DNA of 44,516 nt, taken from assembly GCF_001866055.1 (NCBI RefSeq), contig NZ_MLQS01000029.1, positions 1-44,516 on the forward strand, read 5' to 3'. Origin of the DNA: Anaerobacillus alkalidiazotrophicus (lineage in GTDB: Bacteria > Bacillota > Bacilli > Bacillales_H > Anaerobacillaceae). Under the pieces are notes generated by a model, which saw nothing but the letters and a program-made list of their open reading frames with translations, ran no database searches and was not told where the DNA came from. Below are positions 31,696 to 41,141 of this stretch, in pieces (the stretch's first letter is position 1; each line of letters starts with the position of its first letter). Position numbers and translations under genes: made by a program.

Positions 31696-33153
31696 TTGTC
31701 ATTACTAGAACAAAATGTTTCATCTTTACATAAACAATTACGTGATAAAGAAATTACCGTATCTGATTTAGTTGATGCATCATATAAACGTATCGCAGAA
31801 GTAGACGATAAAGTAAAGGCATTTCTTACTCTTGATGAAGAAACTGCTCGTAATTATGCTAAACAGTTAGATGAAGCATTACCAGAAAGAGTAGAAAAAG
31901 GTCTGCTTTACGGCTTACCAATTGGAATTAAAGATAATATCATTACAAAAGGTTTAAGAACAACATGTGCTAGTAAAATTCTTGGGAATTTTGAACCTGT
32001 ACACGATGCAACTGCTATGGGGAAAATTCGTTCTTCTGAAGCAATTATGATCGGAAAATTAAACATGGATGAGTTTGCTATGGGGTCATCTACAGAAAAC
32101 TCTAGCTTTTTCCGTACGAGAAATCCATGGAATCTTGATCATGTTCCAGGTGGGTCAAGTGGTGGGTCCGCAGCAAGTGTCGCTGCCGGAGAGGTATTAT
32201 TTTCATTAGGTTCTGATACAGGTGGTTCCATTCGTCAACCGGCTTCTTATTGTGGTGTCGTTGGACTTAAGCCTACATATGGTCGTGTATCTCGTTTTGG
32301 TCTTGTTGCCTTTGCATCGTCTCTTGATCAAATTGGACCAATTACAAGATCTGTTGAAGATAATGCGTATTTATTACAAGTTATTTCAGGTTATGATCAT
32401 ATGGATTCCACAAGTGCAAATGTTGATGTTCCAGATTATTTATCAAGTTTAACAGGTGACATTCAAGGCTTAAAAGTTGCTGTTCCAAAAGAATATTTAG
32501 CTGAAGGTGTTAATGAAGACGTTAAAAACAAAATTTTAGATGCATTAAAGGTGTTAGAAGGATTAGGAGCTACGTGGGAAGAGGTTTCTTTACCACATTC
32601 GAAATACGCAGTAGCTACGTATTATTTACTTGCTTCTTCAGAAGCATCTGCAAATTTAGCACGTTTTGATGGTGTTCGCTATGGTGTTCGTTCAGATAAC
32701 GGAGCTAATTTAATTGAAATGTATAAAGAAAGCCGTAGTGCAGGTTTTGGCGATGAAGTAAAACGTAGAATTATGCTTGGTACGTTTGCGTTAAGCTCTG
32801 GTTACTACGATGCTTATTACAAAAAAGCTCAGCAAGTTCGTACATTAATTAAAAAAGATTTTGATGATGTATTAGAAAAGTTCGATGTTATTATTGGACC
32901 AACTGCACCAACAACTGCTTTTAAAATTGGTGAGCAAGTTGATGATCCATTAACGATGTATGCAAATGATATATTAACTATTCCTGTCAATTTAGCAGGA
33001 GTTCCAGCCATTTCTGTCCCTTGTGGTTTATCAAATGGCTTACCAGTTGGTCTGCAAATAATAGGTAAACACTTTGATGAGTCTACGGTGTATCGTGTTG
33101 CCCACGCTTTTGAGCAAGCAACTGAACATCATAAGGCCAAACCACAATTGTAA
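31696..33153 (+). CDS. gatA: Glutamyl-tRNA(Gln) amidotransferase subunit GatA
   Basis: GatA (485 residues) is an amidase-signature hydrolase that releases ammonia from glutamine for GatB. The Ser-cisSer-Lys triad regions are visible: GIKDNI (Lys), [16 protein letters not shown] (cis-Ser) and [16 protein letters not shown] (Ser nucleophile). TTG at 31696 is used, with AAGGAGG about eight bases ahead, giving exactly the B. subtilis length. Middle gene of gatCAB. Confidence 0.97.
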   Translation: MSLLEQNVSSLHKQLRDKEITVSDLVDASYKRIAEVDDKVKAFLTLDEETARNYAKQLDEALPERVEKGLLYGLPIGIKDNIITKGLRTTCASKILGNFEPVHDATAMGKIRSSEAIMIGKLNMDEFAMGSSTENSSFFRTRNPWNLDHVPGGSSGGSAASVAAGEVLFSLGSDTGGSIRQPASYCGVVGLKPTYGRVSRFGLVAFASSLDQIGPITRSVEDNAYLLQVISGYDHMDSTSANVDVPDYLSSLTGDIQGLKVAVPKEYLAEGVNEDVKNKILDALKVLEGLGATWEEVSLPHSKYAVATYYLLASSEASANLARFDGVRYGVRSDNGANLIEMYKESRSAGFGDEVKRRIMLGTFALSSGYYDAYYKKAQQVRTLIKKDFDDVLEKFDVIIGPTAPTTAFKIGEQVDDPLTMYANDILTIPVNLAGVPAISVPCGLSNGLPVGLQIIGKHFDESTVYRVAHAFEQATEHHKAKPQL

Positions 33154-33165
33154 GGGGGGACAAGC

Positions 33166-34599
33166 ATGAACTTTGAGACGGTTATTGGATTAGAAGTCCA
33201 CGTAGAATTAAAAACAAATTCGAAAATATTTTGTGGTTGTTCCACTGAGTTTGGTGCACCACCAAATACCCACACATGTCCGATTTGTTTAGGACACCCT
33301 GGAGTTTTACCAGTGTTAAATAAACAAGCAGTAGAATATGGGCTGAAAGCTGCAATGGCACTTAATTGTGAGATTGCTTCGATTACGAAATTTGATCGTA
33401 AAAATTACTTTTATCCGGATAGTCCGAAGGCGTACCAAATTTCTCAGTTTGATAAGCCAATTGGAGAGCACGGATGGATTGATATTGAAGTAAACGGTGA
33501 AAAGAAACGGATTGGAATTACTCGTATCCACCTAGAAGAAGATGCGGGGAAATTAACTCACTCTGAGTACGGTGATTATTCATTAGTCGACTTTAACCGT
33601 GTTGGAACACCGTTAATTGAAATCGTATCAGAGCCAGATATTCGTACTCCAGAAGAAGCATATGCTTATTTAGAAAAATTAAAAGCCATTCTTCAGTACA
33701 CAGAAGTTTCTGATTGTAAGATGGAGGAAGGTTCACTTCGTTGTGATGCTAATATTTCTATTCGACCAGTAGGCCAAAAGGAATTTGGTACTAAAGCAGA
33801 AATTAAAAACTTAAACTCATTCGCTCACGTGAGAAGTGGTTTAGCTCATGAAGAAGTTCGTCAAGAAGAAGTCATTACATCTGGTGGTGTAATCGAGCAA
33901 GAGACGAGACGTTGGGACGATAATGGTAAGAAAACGATTTTAATGCGTGTAAAAGAAGGTTCTGAGGACTATCGTTACTTCCCAGATCCTGACTTAGTTG
34001 ATTTCCATATTGATGATGAATGGAAAGAGAAAGTACGTGCGACAATTCCAGAACTTCCAGATGCTCGTATGGAACGTTACATTAGTGAGTTAGGTTTATC
34101 TAGTTATGATGCTGGGGTATTAACTCAGTCTAAGGCTATGGCTGATTTTTTTGAAAAAGGACTTACGTTCGAAGCACCAGCTAAACAGCTTGCTAACTGG
34201 TTAATGGGTGAAGTAAATGCGTATTTAAAAACAGCCGCTAAAGAGATTGAAGATGTACCTTTGACACCTGAGGCACTAGCGAAAATGATCGCTTTAATCG
34301 AAAAAGGAACAATTTCTTCTAAGATTGCTAAAGACGTTTTCAAAGAGTTAATCGAAAACGGTGGCGACCCAGAAGCAATTGTTAAAGATAAAGGTCTTGT
34401 CCAAATTTCTGATGAAGGTGAAATTCGTACAATGATCACAGGTATTCTTGATCAAAATCAACCATCGATTGATGATTATAAAGCTGGAAAAGAGAAAGCC
34501 ATTGGTTTCTTAGTCGGACAAGTGATGAAAGCATCTCGCGGAAAAGCGAATCCGCAACTAGTTAATAAGCTTCTCGTTGAAGAATTAAAACAGCGGTAG
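33166..34599 (+). CDS. gatB: Glutamyl-tRNA(Gln) amidotransferase subunit GatB
   Basis: GatB (477 residues) phosphorylates and amidates Glu-tRNA(Gln) or Asp-tRNA(Asn). The start, [20 protein letters not shown], is followed by zinc-ligand cysteines ([16 protein letters not shown]). The middle has [14 protein letters not shown], and a C-terminal YqeY-like helical tail domain (about 330-477) ends [21 protein letters not shown] serves ATG 33166. All motifs are present. It ends at a strong terminator. Confidence 0.97.
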   Translation: MNFETVIGLEVHVELKTNSKIFCGCSTEFGAPPNTHTCPICLGHPGVLPVLNKQAVEYGLKAAMALNCEIASITKFDRKNYFYPDSPKAYQISQFDKPIGEHGWIDIEVNGEKKRIGITRIHLEEDAGKLTHSEYGDYSLVDFNRVGTPLIEIVSEPDIRTPEEAYAYLEKLKAILQYTEVSDCKMEEGSLRCDANISIRPVGQKEFGTKAEIKNLNSFAHVRSGLAHEEVRQEEVITSGGVIEQETRRWDDNGKKTILMRVKEGSEDYRYFPDPDLVDFHIDDEWKEKVRATIPELPDARMERYISELGLSSYDAGVLTQSKAMADFFEKGLTFEAPAKQLANWLMGEVNAYLKTAAKEIEDVPLTPEALAKMIALIEKGTISSKIAKDVFKELIENGGDPEAIVKDKGLVQISDEGEIRTMITGILDQNQPSIDDYKAGKEKAIGFLVGQVMKASRGKANPQLVNKLLVEELKQR

Positions 34600-34604
34600 T
34601 CATT

Positions 34605-34648
34605 AAAAAACCCTAGTCTATTGATTGATCATTAGGCTAGGGTTTTTA
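34605..34648 (+). terminator. gatCAB terminator
   Basis: AAAAACCCTAGTCTA and TAGGCTAGGGTTTTT pair through 15 positions (one G.U) around a 14-base loop. Confidence 0.9.
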
Positions 34649-34672
34649 AATTATTTTGCATGTGTAAATGTG

Positions 34673-34792
34673 TTAAGGGTTATATTCCCTCATCTCAATG
34701 CGTAGCGTAGGTGGGAACTTTTAATCAGGTAGAGTCGAGACTTCATCAGGTTTCTCTAGTTTTTAGCTTGTTGAAACAAGTTCGCTTGTTTT
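34673..34792 (+). ncRNA. Triple-hairpin intergenic element, copy B
   Basis: It is in the same orientation as 31121-31236. It shares TTAAGGGTTATA at the left edge and an identical 21-base block at 34700-34720. Helix 2 (AATCAGGTAGAGT with ACTTCATCAGGTT) has changed on both sides, partly preserving pairing. Helix 3 is replaced by an unrelated but equally hairpin-forming sequence (CTTGTT/AACAAG/TTCG/CTTGTT). Conserved structure with divergent sequence suggests that RNA or single-strand DNA structure matters. Confidence 0.55.
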
Positions 34793-34803
34793 ATGATTAC
34801 GAA

Positions 34804-36069
34804 CTATGAAAGTTGTTGGGCTTTTTTCTTCAACGGCTGACGGCGTAAGTACGTTCCGTTCCTCCAAACCCATTCCATTGGACCGAATTTGAAGCGTTTC
34901 AGCCACCAGCGACTAAATGCAATTTGGATAATAATGAATGCTAGTGCTAATAATGTTCCGATTAATATGCCCAGTTTACCGAACAATCCAAGTCCATAGC
35001 CATAAAAAATTGTCGTCATGACCACGGATTGTAGTAAATAGTTTGTTAAAGCCATTCGCCCAAGATAAGCTAAATGACGGAATAGTGAAGATGAACTAAA
35101 CTTCGTAAACAGAAGTGCAAACGCTGCAATATAACCGATTGCTGTAAGTGGTCCGCCTAATACATAACCCATAGCCCATAATATAGCGTTATCTGTAAAG
35201 ATGATAAATACTTTTAAGCTTAAACCAATAAGTAAAAAGAACATGGTAGCTCTTTTTAGAGCTTGTTTATTAGCAGCTAAATCATGTAACAATCGTTTTT
35301 TGGCAATATATCCACCAATTATTAATAGGGTAAGCATTTGAATAGCACCGGTAATAATTACGAGAAACATCATAAACGAAGCATTTATTTCTTGTTCTTC
35401 TGAACCTATATCTTCGTTGAAACCATTTTTACTAAAAGGATTATCATTAAGGCGATGATGAACAACGTCAAAATAAGAGCCTTCAGTAAGGATCTTATTT
35501 TGATATTCTGCAAATGGTGAGAAGTCAGTTCCTTCTCCAGAGCCACGATCTAAGAGACCGGGACCATTCATTAACACGACTATAACAATTGCCCAAATTA
35601 ATAGTGTTTTCGGCTTCCGCTTCATAAATAACATAAAAATAATTCCAGCTATTGCATAGGTTAATAAAATGTCACCGTCCCAGATGAAGTAATAGTGTCC
35701 AAGTCCGAATAGTAATAATAGTAGCATACGCCGAAAAAACACTCGCTTAAATGGATGCCTTTTTGTTTGGGCTCTTTCCCACATCATTACAGCTCCGAAA
35801 CCGAACAAGATCGAAAAAATCGGATAAAAGCTTCCTAGGAAAAACCATTCAATAAGAGAAAGTGTGGCTTTATCGTATAATGCTAGATCAGTAAGTCCTA
35901 GAAGTCCGAATTGGAATCCAGCGGTCCCATATTGGAACGCTAGCATGTTCACGATTAATATTCCTAATAAAGCAAAACCTCTGAGACTATCAATGTGATG
36001 CAAGCGATCACGAGAATCGATAGGTGTTAATTTTTCAACCAGTTCATTTTGAGTCTTTTCTTGAATCAT
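34804..36069 (-). CDS. DUF418 family multi-spanning membrane protein
   Basis: This 421-residue protein has about ten membrane helices. Its opening DRLHHIDSLRGFALLGILIVNML is the mark of DUF418/YeiB-like proteins, distantly like acyltransferase-3 membrane enzymes. GRMALTNYLLQS and a C-terminal RWWLKRFKFGPMEWVWR are the conserved DUF418 C-terminal signature. The ATG at 36069 follows AAGAAGGT. A start 14 codons upstream would place that ribosome site inside the gene. It is transcribed against gatB and dgkB. At this locus B. subtilis carries yerO-yerP (swrC) instead. The substrate is unknown. Confidence 0.88.
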   Translation of the reverse strand: MIQEKTQNELVEKLTPIDSRDRLHHIDSLRGFALLGILIVNMLAFQYGTAGFQFGLLGLTDLALYDKATLSLIEWFFLGSFYPIFSILFGFGAVMMWERAQTKRHPFKRVFFRRMLLLLLFGLGHYYFIWDGDILLTYAIAGIIFMLFMKRKPKTLLIWAIVIVVLMNGPGLLDRGSGEGTDFSPFAEYQNKILTEGSYFDVVHHRLNDNPFSKNGFNEDIGSEEQEINASFMMFLVIITGAIQMLTLLIIGGYIAKKRLLHDLAANKQALKRATMFFLLIGLSLKVFIIFTDNAILWAMGYVLGGPLTAIGYIAAFALLFTKFSSSSLFRHLAYLGRMALTNYLLQSVVMTTIFYGYGLGLFGKLGILIGTLLALAFIIIQIAFSRWWLKRFKFGPMEWVWRNGTYLRRQPLKKKAQQLS

Positions 36070-36128
36070 TTGTTTACCTTCTTTCTTGAATTTTTTAAAG
36101 CATAAGTTCATGTTATCTTACTGCATCT

Positions 36129-36147
36129 ATTGTTAAAATATAACAAT
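36129..36147 (-). promoter_or_regulatory. Inverted repeat upstream of the DUF418 gene
   Basis: ATTGTTA and TAACAAT with a five-base AT spacer lie 60 bases upstream of the start. It could be an operator, but the AT-rich context lowers certainty. Confidence 0.3.
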
Positions 36148-36575
36148 TAATATTGTAGAAAATATAAATGAATAAGTAAACGATAAATATACTACAAGTC
36201 ATTTACGGAATGAAGGAAAAGAAGTTCGTAAAATTTAGTATTTTTTGTGAACAGATTAGAAAGTGAAACTCTCATTGATTTTACAAATCTGAATGACAGC
36301 TATTTGCTGCCACCATCTTTAGTGATGTCGACCGAATTCTCTCACTACACGTGAAACTCTAACAACTTTCAGTAGCTCGTTCAAGATTTCGGTAGACAAA
36401 TACTATTTCCCCCAAAAATGTCGAATTAGTTATTTAGACCAGTAAAAATGATACTTTGTAATATATTAAAACATCGGTTAAAATAGTAATAATTATATGT
36501 TAAATGATGGAATTGACATAAGTGATAGAGCGCTTTCGTATTAAAACAATAGATAATAAAAAAGGGGACGTTTTT
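36148..36575. other. Gene-free gap between the DUF418 gene and dgkB
   Basis: About 430 bases without coding signal. At 36327-36397 an imperfect nested palindrome is seen: GTCGACCGAA with TTCGGTAGAC outside, CTAC/TGAAA with TTTCAGTAG inside. AAAAAAGGGGACG before 36576 is the dgkB ribosome site. Confidence 0.5.
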
Positions 36576-37496
36576 ATGAAACGGGCACGTCTAATTTATA
36601 ATCCGTCAGCAGGTAGGGAACAAGTAAAACGACAATTGCCGTATATATTAGAAAGACTTGAAAAAGTAGGTTATGAAACGTCGGCTCATGCAACGACGGG
36701 TCCAGGTTGTGCAACAAAGGCAGCAAAACTTGCTGCTGAACGAAAATTTGATTTAGTCATTGCAGCAGGTGGCGATGGCACAATTAATGAAGTAATTAAC
36801 GGTTTAGCTGAATTACCATACCGACCGAAGTTAGGAGTTATTCCTGCTGGAACAACGAATGACTTTGCGCGTGCGATTGAAGTACCGAAATCGATAGAAA
36901 CAGCATGTGATGCGATATGTGGCGGCTTTGAAATGCCGATTGATATCGGTAAAGTAGGTGACCATTATTTCATTAACATCGCTGGTGGCGGTACACTAAC
37001 TGAATTAACGTATGAAGTTCCGAGTAAGTTAAAGACAATGATAGGACAGCTTGCCTATTATGCAAAAGGAATTGAAAAGCTTCCGAAAATCCATCCGGTT
37101 AAAGCTCGAATTGAGTACGATGGAAAACTTTTTGAGGACGAGATTATGCTGTTTCTCGTTTCCAATACAAACTCAGTAGGTGGCTTCGAAAAGCTTGCAC
37201 CTCAAGCATCATTAAATGATGGGATGTTTGACTTAATCATTTTGAAAAAAACAAATTTAGCGGATTTCGTTCGATTGGTGAGTAATGCGGTTCGTGGTGA
37301 ACACATAAATGACCCATCCGTCGTCTATGTACAAGCAAATAGAATTAAAGTTTATGTCGCAGAAGAAGTAGTCCATCTAAATTTAGATGGAGAATATGGT
37401 GGTACGCTACCAGGAGAGTTTGTTAACTTAAGGCATCACTTTCAACTTTTCGTACCAGAAAAACGCTTTCGAAAATACGAAGAACTTGAGGACTAA
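36576..37496 (+). CDS. dgkB: Diacylglycerol kinase DgkB (YerQ)
   Basis: DgkB (306 residues) is a soluble diacylglycerol kinase of the DAGK_cat/NAD-kinase-like fold. It returns diacylglycerol released by lipoteichoic acid synthesis to phosphatidic acid. The nucleotide motif AAGGDGTINEVINGL is near residue 63, with the supporting GVIPAGTTNDFARA. FINIAGGGTLTELTYEVP and LDGEYGG near the end complete the family pattern. The ATG at 36576 with AAAGGGGAC ahead is preferred to an upstream in-frame start at 36522. Membrane-associated at the cytosolic face. Confidence 0.95.
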   Translation: MKRARLIYNPSAGREQVKRQLPYILERLEKVGYETSAHATTGPGCATKAAKLAAERKFDLVIAAGGDGTINEVINGLAELPYRPKLGVIPAGTTNDFARAIEVPKSIETACDAICGGFEMPIDIGKVGDHYFINIAGGGTLTELTYEVPSKLKTMIGQLAYYAKGIEKLPKIHPVKARIEYDGKLFEDEIMLFLVSNTNSVGGFEKLAPQASLNDGMFDLIILKKTNLADFVRLVSNAVRGEHINDPSVVYVQANRIKVYVAEEVVHLNLDGEYGGTLPGEFVNLRHHFQLFVPEKRFRKYEELED

Positions 37497-37570
37497 TTAC
37501 CAAAAATGTAATAGTCCTTTTTAATTTGAAGAAAAGAAGGAATATTTTGGTTGGTAATTATTTTTCATTT

Positions 37571-37601
37571 TTGAAAACTATTTAATAAATGCAAGGGTAT
37601 A
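37571..37601 (+). promoter_or_regulatory. Possible autoregulated ECF promoter
   Basis: TTGAAAAC (37571-37578), spacer 17, then GGTATAT (37596-37602). The -35 GAAAAC resembles ECF sites, but the -10 lacks CGT. It lies about 45 bases before the sigma gene. Confidence 0.35.
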
Positions 37602-37643
37602 TAAAGTGAAAATATAAAGCAAGGAAGAGAAAGGAGTGGGAGA

Positions 37644-38171
37644 ATGACAGATCTAGAAATTATTAAAGAAATACAAAATGGCAACCAAGCTGCCTTTAAA
37701 GATTTGTATGACAAATATTTCGATTATGCGATTCGAGTAGCAACGATCGTCATGAACCGTCAAGCAACCTACGCTGGTGATGCAGTCCAAGAAACCTTTA
37801 TTCGTGTTTATCAAAATATTCACTTATATGAAGGAGACCGACCGTTTAAACCATGGTTTTATAAAATTCTAATAAATGAGTGCAATCGAATTTTGAAAAA
37901 GAACTCAAAGGTAGTTAGTGTAGCTGAAATTATTGAACGTGAACAAACGCAAACAGATCCTGACTTCGTTGAATACGAAGATTTATACGATGCCATTAAA
38001 GGACTTGAACCACACAACCGGGTACCGATTGTTTTAAAGTATTTAAATGGATTTAAAGAACAAGAAATCGCAAATATATTAGAGGAAAACGTAAACACAA
38101 TTAAATCAAGATTGTTTAAAGGAAGACAAAAACTGAAACAGTTTTTAGAAGCTAAGCAGGAGGCGAACTAA
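37644..38171 (+). CDS. ECF-type RNA polymerase sigma factor
   Basis: This 175-residue sigma-70 family protein has only regions 2 and 4. Region 2 contains FKDLYDKYFDYAIRVA and DAVQETFIRVYQNIHLYEG, and FKPWFYKILINECNRILKK is the promoter-recognising end. Region 4 contains VPIVLKYLNGFKEQEIANIL followed by NTIKSRLFKGRQKLKQFL. AGAAAGGAGTGGG lies before ATG 37644. The next gene, starting right after the stop, is its probable membrane anti-sigma factor. I cannot assign it to a named B. subtilis ECF factor. Confidence 0.93.
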   Translation: MTDLEIIKEIQNGNQAAFKDLYDKYFDYAIRVATIVMNRQATYAGDAVQETFIRVYQNIHLYEGDRPFKPWFYKILINECNRILKKNSKVVSVAEIIEREQTQTDPDFVEYEDLYDAIKGLEPHNRVPIVLKYLNGFKEQEIANILEENVNTIKSRLFKGRQKLKQFLEAKQEAN

Positions 38172-38972
38172 ATGGAAGATAAAAACGTCGATAAAAAAAT
38201 AAAAGAAAGCTTACTAAAAAATACAGATGAATCTCTACAGCAGAAAGATGAGATTTGGAAAAATATTGAGAGGAAACTCGCTTCTAGTGAAGAGAATAGT
38301 AGAAAGAAAATAACCAACATGGAGGAGAACAACATGAAAATTGAACAAAATGTAAGAAAGAATAGGAAGTCGAAAGGTTGGGTAACAGGGACGGTTGCGG
38401 CTGCGTTGTTACTGGGGATTTTTGCAACATCTACAGATACAGGTCAGGCTTTTGTTAATAATATTAGAGAATATTTTGCGCCACAAAAGCAAGTAGTCGA
38501 AGAAATTGAAGGTATGCCAGAAGAAAAAGAAGTCGTGTTAGAAGAAGGGGAAGCTGGATACATCATTTATATTGATGCCGAAAGATATGAAATGGTCAAG
38601 GAAAAAGGTGTAGATACAATTGTCTTTAAGGAGGAATTAGACGAAAGATATCCGGAAGTATCAATGTCAATTAGACAAGTAGAAGACAAAACCCCACAAC
38701 AACTAGCAGATGAAATTCATTCTGAGTTAAAAAAATCGTTTGCTACTGTTGATGAAATTACTAACGTCACTGAACCGGTTGATGGCCTATTCATTCATGC
38801 GATTGATGGGTACGAATGGAATAGTCCCGTAACTCAAGTGTACATTGTTTCAAACGAAAAAGAAGGTAGCTTTGTTATCGAACAAAAATTCTTCCTTGAA
38901 GCAGCTGAAGGTCATGGTATGAGATTTGATCATATGCTAAATGAGTTTAAAATTGTGGAAGTGGTAGAATAA
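38172..38972 (+). CDS. Probable transmembrane anti-sigma factor with extracellular domain
   Basis: This 266-residue protein has a cytoplasmic, highly charged N-terminal part of about 70 residues. One membrane helix (GWVTGTVAAALLLGIFATS, about 73-91) follows, then an extracellular domain of ~175 residues with an IYIDAERYEMV...Y-rich DUF4367-like fold. No zinc-binding HxxxCxxC motif is present, so it is not a ZAS-type anti-sigma. ATG 38172 directly abuts the sigma stop, and CAGGAGGCG serves as ribosome site. Position and topology support sequestration of the ECF factor. The signal sensed is unknown. Confidence 0.75.
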   Translation: MEDKNVDKKIKESLLKNTDESLQQKDEIWKNIERKLASSEENSRKKITNMEENNMKIEQNVRKNRKSKGWVTGTVAAALLLGIFATSTDTGQAFVNNIREYFAPQKQVVEEIEGMPEEKEVVLEEGEAGYIIYIDAERYEMVKEKGVDTIVFKEELDERYPEVSMSIRQVEDKTPQQLADEIHSELKKSFATVDEITNVTEPVDGLFIHAIDGYEWNSPVTQVYIVSNEKEGSFVIEQKFFLEAAEGHGMRFDHMLNEFKIVEVVE

Positions 38973-38980
38973 TAACAAAC

Positions 38981-39020
38981 TAACAAAAAAGAGTAGAAAT
39001 ATTTCTACTCTTTTTTGTTA
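38981..39020. terminator. Perfect 40-bp palindromic terminator
   Basis: The 20-base left arm TAACAAAAAAGAGTAGAAAT is exactly complementary to the next 20 bases, with no loop, giving A- and T-runs on both sides. It ends the sigma/anti-sigma operon and could also stop antisense transcription. Confidence 0.9.
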
Positions 39021-39120
39021 GCTACTAAATTTTGAAATTTACTCAGTTGGCATTTCTTGTTTTTTTTATGATAAAATCAACACTAGTATAAATAGAACGT
39101 AAAGGAAGTCGAAATGAAAA

Positions 39121-40503
39121 ATGACAAAAGGAATTGCACCAGTTACTAAAAATGAAATAGTAGAAGTTATAATAGAAGATTTAACCCATGAAGGAGCAGG
39201 AGTTGCTAAAATTGATGGGTATGCGCTTTTTATTCCAAAAGCACTTCCTGGTGAACGAGCGAGGGTAAAGGTCATTAAAGTGAATAAAGGTTATGGATTT
39301 GGAAAGCTCATCGAAGTAATAGAAAAAAGCGATGAGCGGATTGATGATATTCCTTGCCCTATTTTTCAAAACTGTGGAGGGTGTCAACTGCAACATTTAA
39401 GCTATGAAGGGCAATTGAAGCAAAAGCAAAAACAAGTACGTGACGTGTTAGAGCGGATTGGAAAAATTACAGATGTGACCGTTCACCCGACATTGGGAAT
39501 GAGTGAACCTTGGCGTTACCGAAACAAAGCGCAAGTTCCATTCGCAGATAGAGAAGGGGGACTTGTTGCAGGGTTTTATCAAGAAAGAAGCCATGAAATC
39601 ATCGACATGAATGCTTGCTTAATCCAACACGAAGAAAACGACAAAGTCGTCCAAGCTGTGAAAGAAGTAGCTAGTAAATTTGGTGTCCGTGGTTATGACG
39701 AAAAAAGTCATAAAGGAACTTTACGCCACGTTGTTGCCCGTTACGGTGTAAACACAGGCCAATTAATGGTCGTATTAGTGACACGGTCAAAAGAATTACC
39801 GAATAAAACGAATTTAATTGAAGAGATTAGAGAAAAGCTTCCAAACGTAACCTCAATTGTACAAAATATTAATACCAAACGAACAAATGTCATTTTTGGA
39901 GATCAGACCGTTGTGTTATGGGGAGAGGATTATATTTATGACATGATAGGCGATGTGAAGTTCGCCATTTCTGCTCGATCTTTTTATCAAGTAAACCCAG
40001 AGCAAACAAAGGTCCTTTATGATAAGGCATTAGATTATGCCGAGTTAAATGGTAGTGAAACGGTAATTGATGCTTATTGCGGAATCGGAACAATCTCATT
40101 ATTTTTAGCACAAAAAGCAAAACATGTTTACGGAGTGGAAATTGTCCCAGAAGCGATCGATGACGCAAAACGAAACGCGAAATTAAACGGCATGACGAAC
40201 GTCGATTTTGCCGTTGGCGGAGCAGAAAAAGTTATCCCATGGTGGTACACCCAAGGAATTAGAGCTGATACAATCGTTGTTGATCCACCACGAAAAGGCT
40301 GTGATGATGCTTTACTTGATACCATTATCAAAATGAAACCAAAGCGAGTGGTGTATGTATCCTGTAATCCAGCAACATTAGCGAGAGATTTACGAGTGTT
40401 AGAAGATGGTGGTTATAAGACGGTTGAAGTGCAGCCGGTGGATATGTTTCCGCATACGACACATGTGGAGTGCTGTTCACTACTAATTTATGAAGGTAAA
40501 TAA
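39121..40503 (+). CDS. rlmCD: 23S rRNA (uracil-5-)-methyltransferase RlmCD (YerS)
   Basis: This 460-residue RumA/TrmA-family methyltransferase in B. subtilis modifies U747 and U1939 of 23S rRNA. An N-terminal TRAM domain (about 1-65) is followed by iron-sulfur ligands in [10 protein letters not shown] plus a later Cys in MNACLIQH. The SAM site is [17 protein letters not shown], then [11 protein letters not shown] and the catalytic Cys in [15 protein letters not shown] 39121 has AAAGGAAG about 12 bases ahead. A different-frame ATG at 39114 opens an 11-codon frame that overlaps the start. Confidence 0.94.
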   Translation: MTKGIAPVTKNEIVEVIIEDLTHEGAGVAKIDGYALFIPKALPGERARVKVIKVNKGYGFGKLIEVIEKSDERIDDIPCPIFQNCGGCQLQHLSYEGQLKQKQKQVRDVLERIGKITDVTVHPTLGMSEPWRYRNKAQVPFADREGGLVAGFYQERSHEIIDMNACLIQHEENDKVVQAVKEVASKFGVRGYDEKSHKGTLRHVVARYGVNTGQLMVVLVTRSKELPNKTNLIEEIREKLPNVTSIVQNINTKRTNVIFGDQTVVLWGEDYIYDMIGDVKFAISARSFYQVNPEQTKVLYDKALDYAELNGSETVIDAYCGIGTISLFLAQKAKHVYGVEIVPEAIDDAKRNAKLNGMTNVDFAVGGAEKVIPWWYTQGIRADTIVVDPPRKGCDDALLDTIIKMKPKRVVYVSCNPATLARDLRVLEDGGYKTVEVQPVDMFPHTTHVECCSLLIYEGK

Positions 40504-40521
40504 AAGATGTAACAGTGAGTT

Positions 40522-40557
40522 AAGAGCCTTTTTAAGCAATTGAAAGGCTCTTTTGTT
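40522..40557 (+). terminator. rlmCD terminator
   Basis: AAGAGCCTTT and AAAGGCTCTT with an 11-base loop, followed by TTGTTT. Confidence 0.9.
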
Positions 40558-40763
40558 TATAAAGAATAATAAAAAACGGAACTAATTTATTATGTTTTCT
40601 TCCACTTTTATGTAAAAAATTATGGTAATATTAAATAAAATGTAGATTTAATATTTTAGCCGTTATTCAACTAACGAAGCAGGTTTGTTTAATAAGAATG
40701 ATTCATAGCCAATATGAATATTTTGTATAAACCGCATTTTAGGAGAGATGTAGAGATGTAGAA

Positions 40764-40946
40764 ATGAGGTTATTACAAAGATTACGGAATGACGTTTGGG
40801 AACTCTTAGTAATGTTTGTTGGCTGGATAATTGTTTTTCTTGCAAATATACCTATAAGTTTTTTAACGATTTTTGTGGTGACAATAATAGGATATTTAAT
40901 GGAGACCTTATCAGGCTGTTTGTTTATATGGCAAAAAAAAAAGTAA
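40764..40946 (+). CDS. Small two-helix membrane protein, unknown
   Basis: This is a 60-residue frame, MRLLQRLRNDVWELLVMFVG at the start and a lysine-rich tail (WQKKK). It has two hydrophobic segments (about residues 12-29 and 31-52). The composition is plausible for a real small membrane protein with positive-inside ends. Translation support is weak: AGGAGAG at 40741-40747 is 16 bases ahead, and a nearer ATG at 40748 meets an immediate stop. No family is recognised. It lies alone between the rlmCD terminator and a convergent regulator operon. Confidence 0.4.
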   Translation: MRLLQRLRNDVWELLVMFVGWIIVFLANIPISFLTIFVVTIIGYLMETLSGCLFIWQKKK

Positions 40947-41141
40947 CAAAATAAGAAGTTTACTGAACCTTATTGAACTAACAGGGGAATAGTAAAAAAA
41001 GTGTACATTAAATGAACTTCTTTTTCTTCTGTAAAAACTCAATGGATATTCAGAATATATTCCCTTAAGGTAGTCACCAAAAACCTCTTACAGAAGTTTA
41101 CAGTATATGTTAGACTCTCAGTGGAAAAGGAGGAAAGTCTT

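Noticed and set aside
32222..32452. Plus-strand alternative frame inside gatA
   Set aside because: Valine/leucine-rich shadow of the GatA amidase signature region; no start signal.
36070..36111. DUF418 start 14 codons upstream
   Set aside because: The AAGAAGGT ribosome site for the ATG at 36069 would lie inside the gene. The extension is lysine-rich and unlike family members.
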